Source of the DNA: Deltaproteobacteria bacterium Ga0077550
GTDB taxonomy: Bacteria > Myxococcota_A > Polyangia > Nannocystales > Nannocystaceae
Direction of reading: 5' to 3'
Length of the DNA: 50,294 nucleotides
NCBI GenBank assembly: GCA_001464385.1
Contig: LNFB01000231.1
Location: 1-50,294 of the forward strand
In this document: positions 49,838 to 50,294 of the stretch, in pieces
Layout of the letters: each line of letters opens with the position of its first letter
Numbering within the stretch: the stretch's first letter is position 1
The notes under the pieces: model-generated
The model's database searches: none
Told to the model about the DNA's origin: nothing
Seen by the model: the letters and a program-made list of their open reading frames with translations, nothing else
Program-made: the position numbers and the translations under genes

Positions 49838-50294
49838 GAACGTGTCAACAAGTTTGAAGCCAGTTGGTTCGGAGTTCAGTGGATGACTGGCGTGGGTTGA
49901 GGATGGGCGTTCGGTTCGTGGGTTGGCTTGTTGCGGACGCCGCACTGTGGGCGCGCCGTGGGGAAAGCGCTCGGGGTGTTGCGCGTAGGCCTCGCGAAGC
50001 GCGGCGGCTCGGAGTTCGATCTTCTCCTCGACGAGACCGTGGTGCACGTCGTTGGGCGTGAACATGGCGAGGCCGCTGTGGTGGTGTTCGTGGTTGTACC
50101 AGGCGACGAAGTCGACGACGAAGTTGCGGGCGTGCTGGATGCTTCCGAAGCGATCGGGAAAGTCTGGCCGGTACTTCAAGGTCTTGAAGCCCGCCTCCGA
50201 GTACGGGTTGTCGTTCGACTGGTAGGGCCGCGAATGGGTCTTCGTGACGCCGAGGTCGGCGCAGAGAAACGCGACCGTCTTGCTGCTCATCGAC
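49664..50294 (-). CDS. IS3-family-like transposase (orfB), C-terminal part, running off the window and into a lectin remnant
   Basis: The DDE integrase part of an IS3-type orfB: ADLGVTKTHSRPYQSNDNPY, then SEAGFKTLKYRP with the catalytic Glu, FVAWYNHEHHHSGLAMFTP, and a GFKLVDTF end typical of the family. The upstream part (two Asp) lies beyond the window; the ATG at 50290 is internal. The natural stop is missing because the element end (TGTCAACAAG near 49843) joins lectin sequence, so the frame continues to the TGA at 49664. Confidence 0.8.
   Translation of the reverse strand, partial: SMSSKTVAFLCADLGVTKTHSRPYQSNDNPYSEAGFKTLKYRPDFPDRFGSIQHARNFVVDFVAWYNHEHHHSGLAMFTPNDVHHGLVEEKIELRAAALREAYAQHPERFPHGAPTVRRPQQANPRTERPSSTHASHPLNSEPTGFKLVDTFRRRRPTGQYEAMTANGASNQCLDIAGESLADGATLQMFQCKAANAPSIGNQVFSMVF
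49838..50294 (-). mobile_element. partial IS3-like insertion sequence
   Basis: Contains the 3' part of the transposase. The element end is placed at about 49838-49843 where transposase-like sequence stops and lectin-like sequence begins; TGTCAACAAG at 49843 could be the tip of its terminal repeat. The other end is outside the window, so target duplication cannot be checked. Confidence 0.6.

Overview
This is very GC-rich bacterial DNA. Coding is dense, many genes overlap by ATGA, and several starts are GTG. It looks chromosomal and myxobacterial, probably near Nannocystaceae/Polyangiales (Myxococcota). The basis is the number of lipoproteins with Ser/Thr/Gly-rich linkers after the lipobox, Cys-rich secreted proteins, a MYXO-CTERM-like tail, hybrid histidine kinases, a sigma-54 activator, kinase-like genes, and a PHM-type copper protein joined to a cytochrome-like domain. 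The assignment is inferred from gene style; no rRNA or marker gene is present. I saw no tRNA, rRNA or CRISPR array.

Layout. 1-9.2 kb: envelope genes (bestrophin-like channel, copper-monooxygenase-like lipoprotein, Cys-rich lipoproteins, an outer-membrane-type protein coupled to a metallophosphoesterase, a sterol-desaturase-family hydroxylase). 9.3-20.3 kb: a flagellar-rod-like 75-aa protein, a VKOR-DsbA fusion, and the most unusual locus of the window, three tandem Clp-type double-AAA ATPases. Two of these end in a region resembling the PCRF part of peptide-chain release factors but without GGQ, and one carries an L7/L12-tail-like insert. 20.3-23.6 kb: an accessory patch with an IS91-type HUH transposase preceded by three tandem hairpins, and a hipBA toxin-antitoxin pair with three identical palindromic operators. 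23.6-28 kb: CoA-binding protein, Cys-rich secreted protein, PAS histidine kinase, small lipoproteins.

28.1-29.6 kb: an OmpA/Pal-like lipoprotein translationally coupled to a pseudokinase gene whose middle 0.4 kb is inverted between 11-bp inverted repeats. Reversing it on paper restores one continuous 291-aa reading frame. 29.6-36.3 kb: a stress and signalling cluster (CsbD, membrane protein, double-BON protein, hybrid kinase, frameshifted kinase, sigma-54 response regulator, holin-like and YtxH-like membrane proteins). 36.4-43.5 kb: astacin-type protease, WS/DGAT acyltransferase, coiled-coil OmpA lipoprotein, and a second copper-protein/cytochrome-like locus in which the domains fused at 1.3-2.9 kb are separate divergent genes. 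43.5-49.6 kb: beta-propeller protein with its likely regulator, DUF899 protein, CaiB-type CoA transferase, and CPBP protease divergent from a TetR regulator with a palindrome between them. The right edge holds a partial IS3-type transposase joined to the remnant of a ricin-type lectin gene.

Two points deserve most attention: the ATPase operon with release-factor-like and L7/L12-like parts (possible ribosome or translation-quality function, inferred), and the inverted pseudokinase segment (possible phase switch or an inactivating rearrangement).
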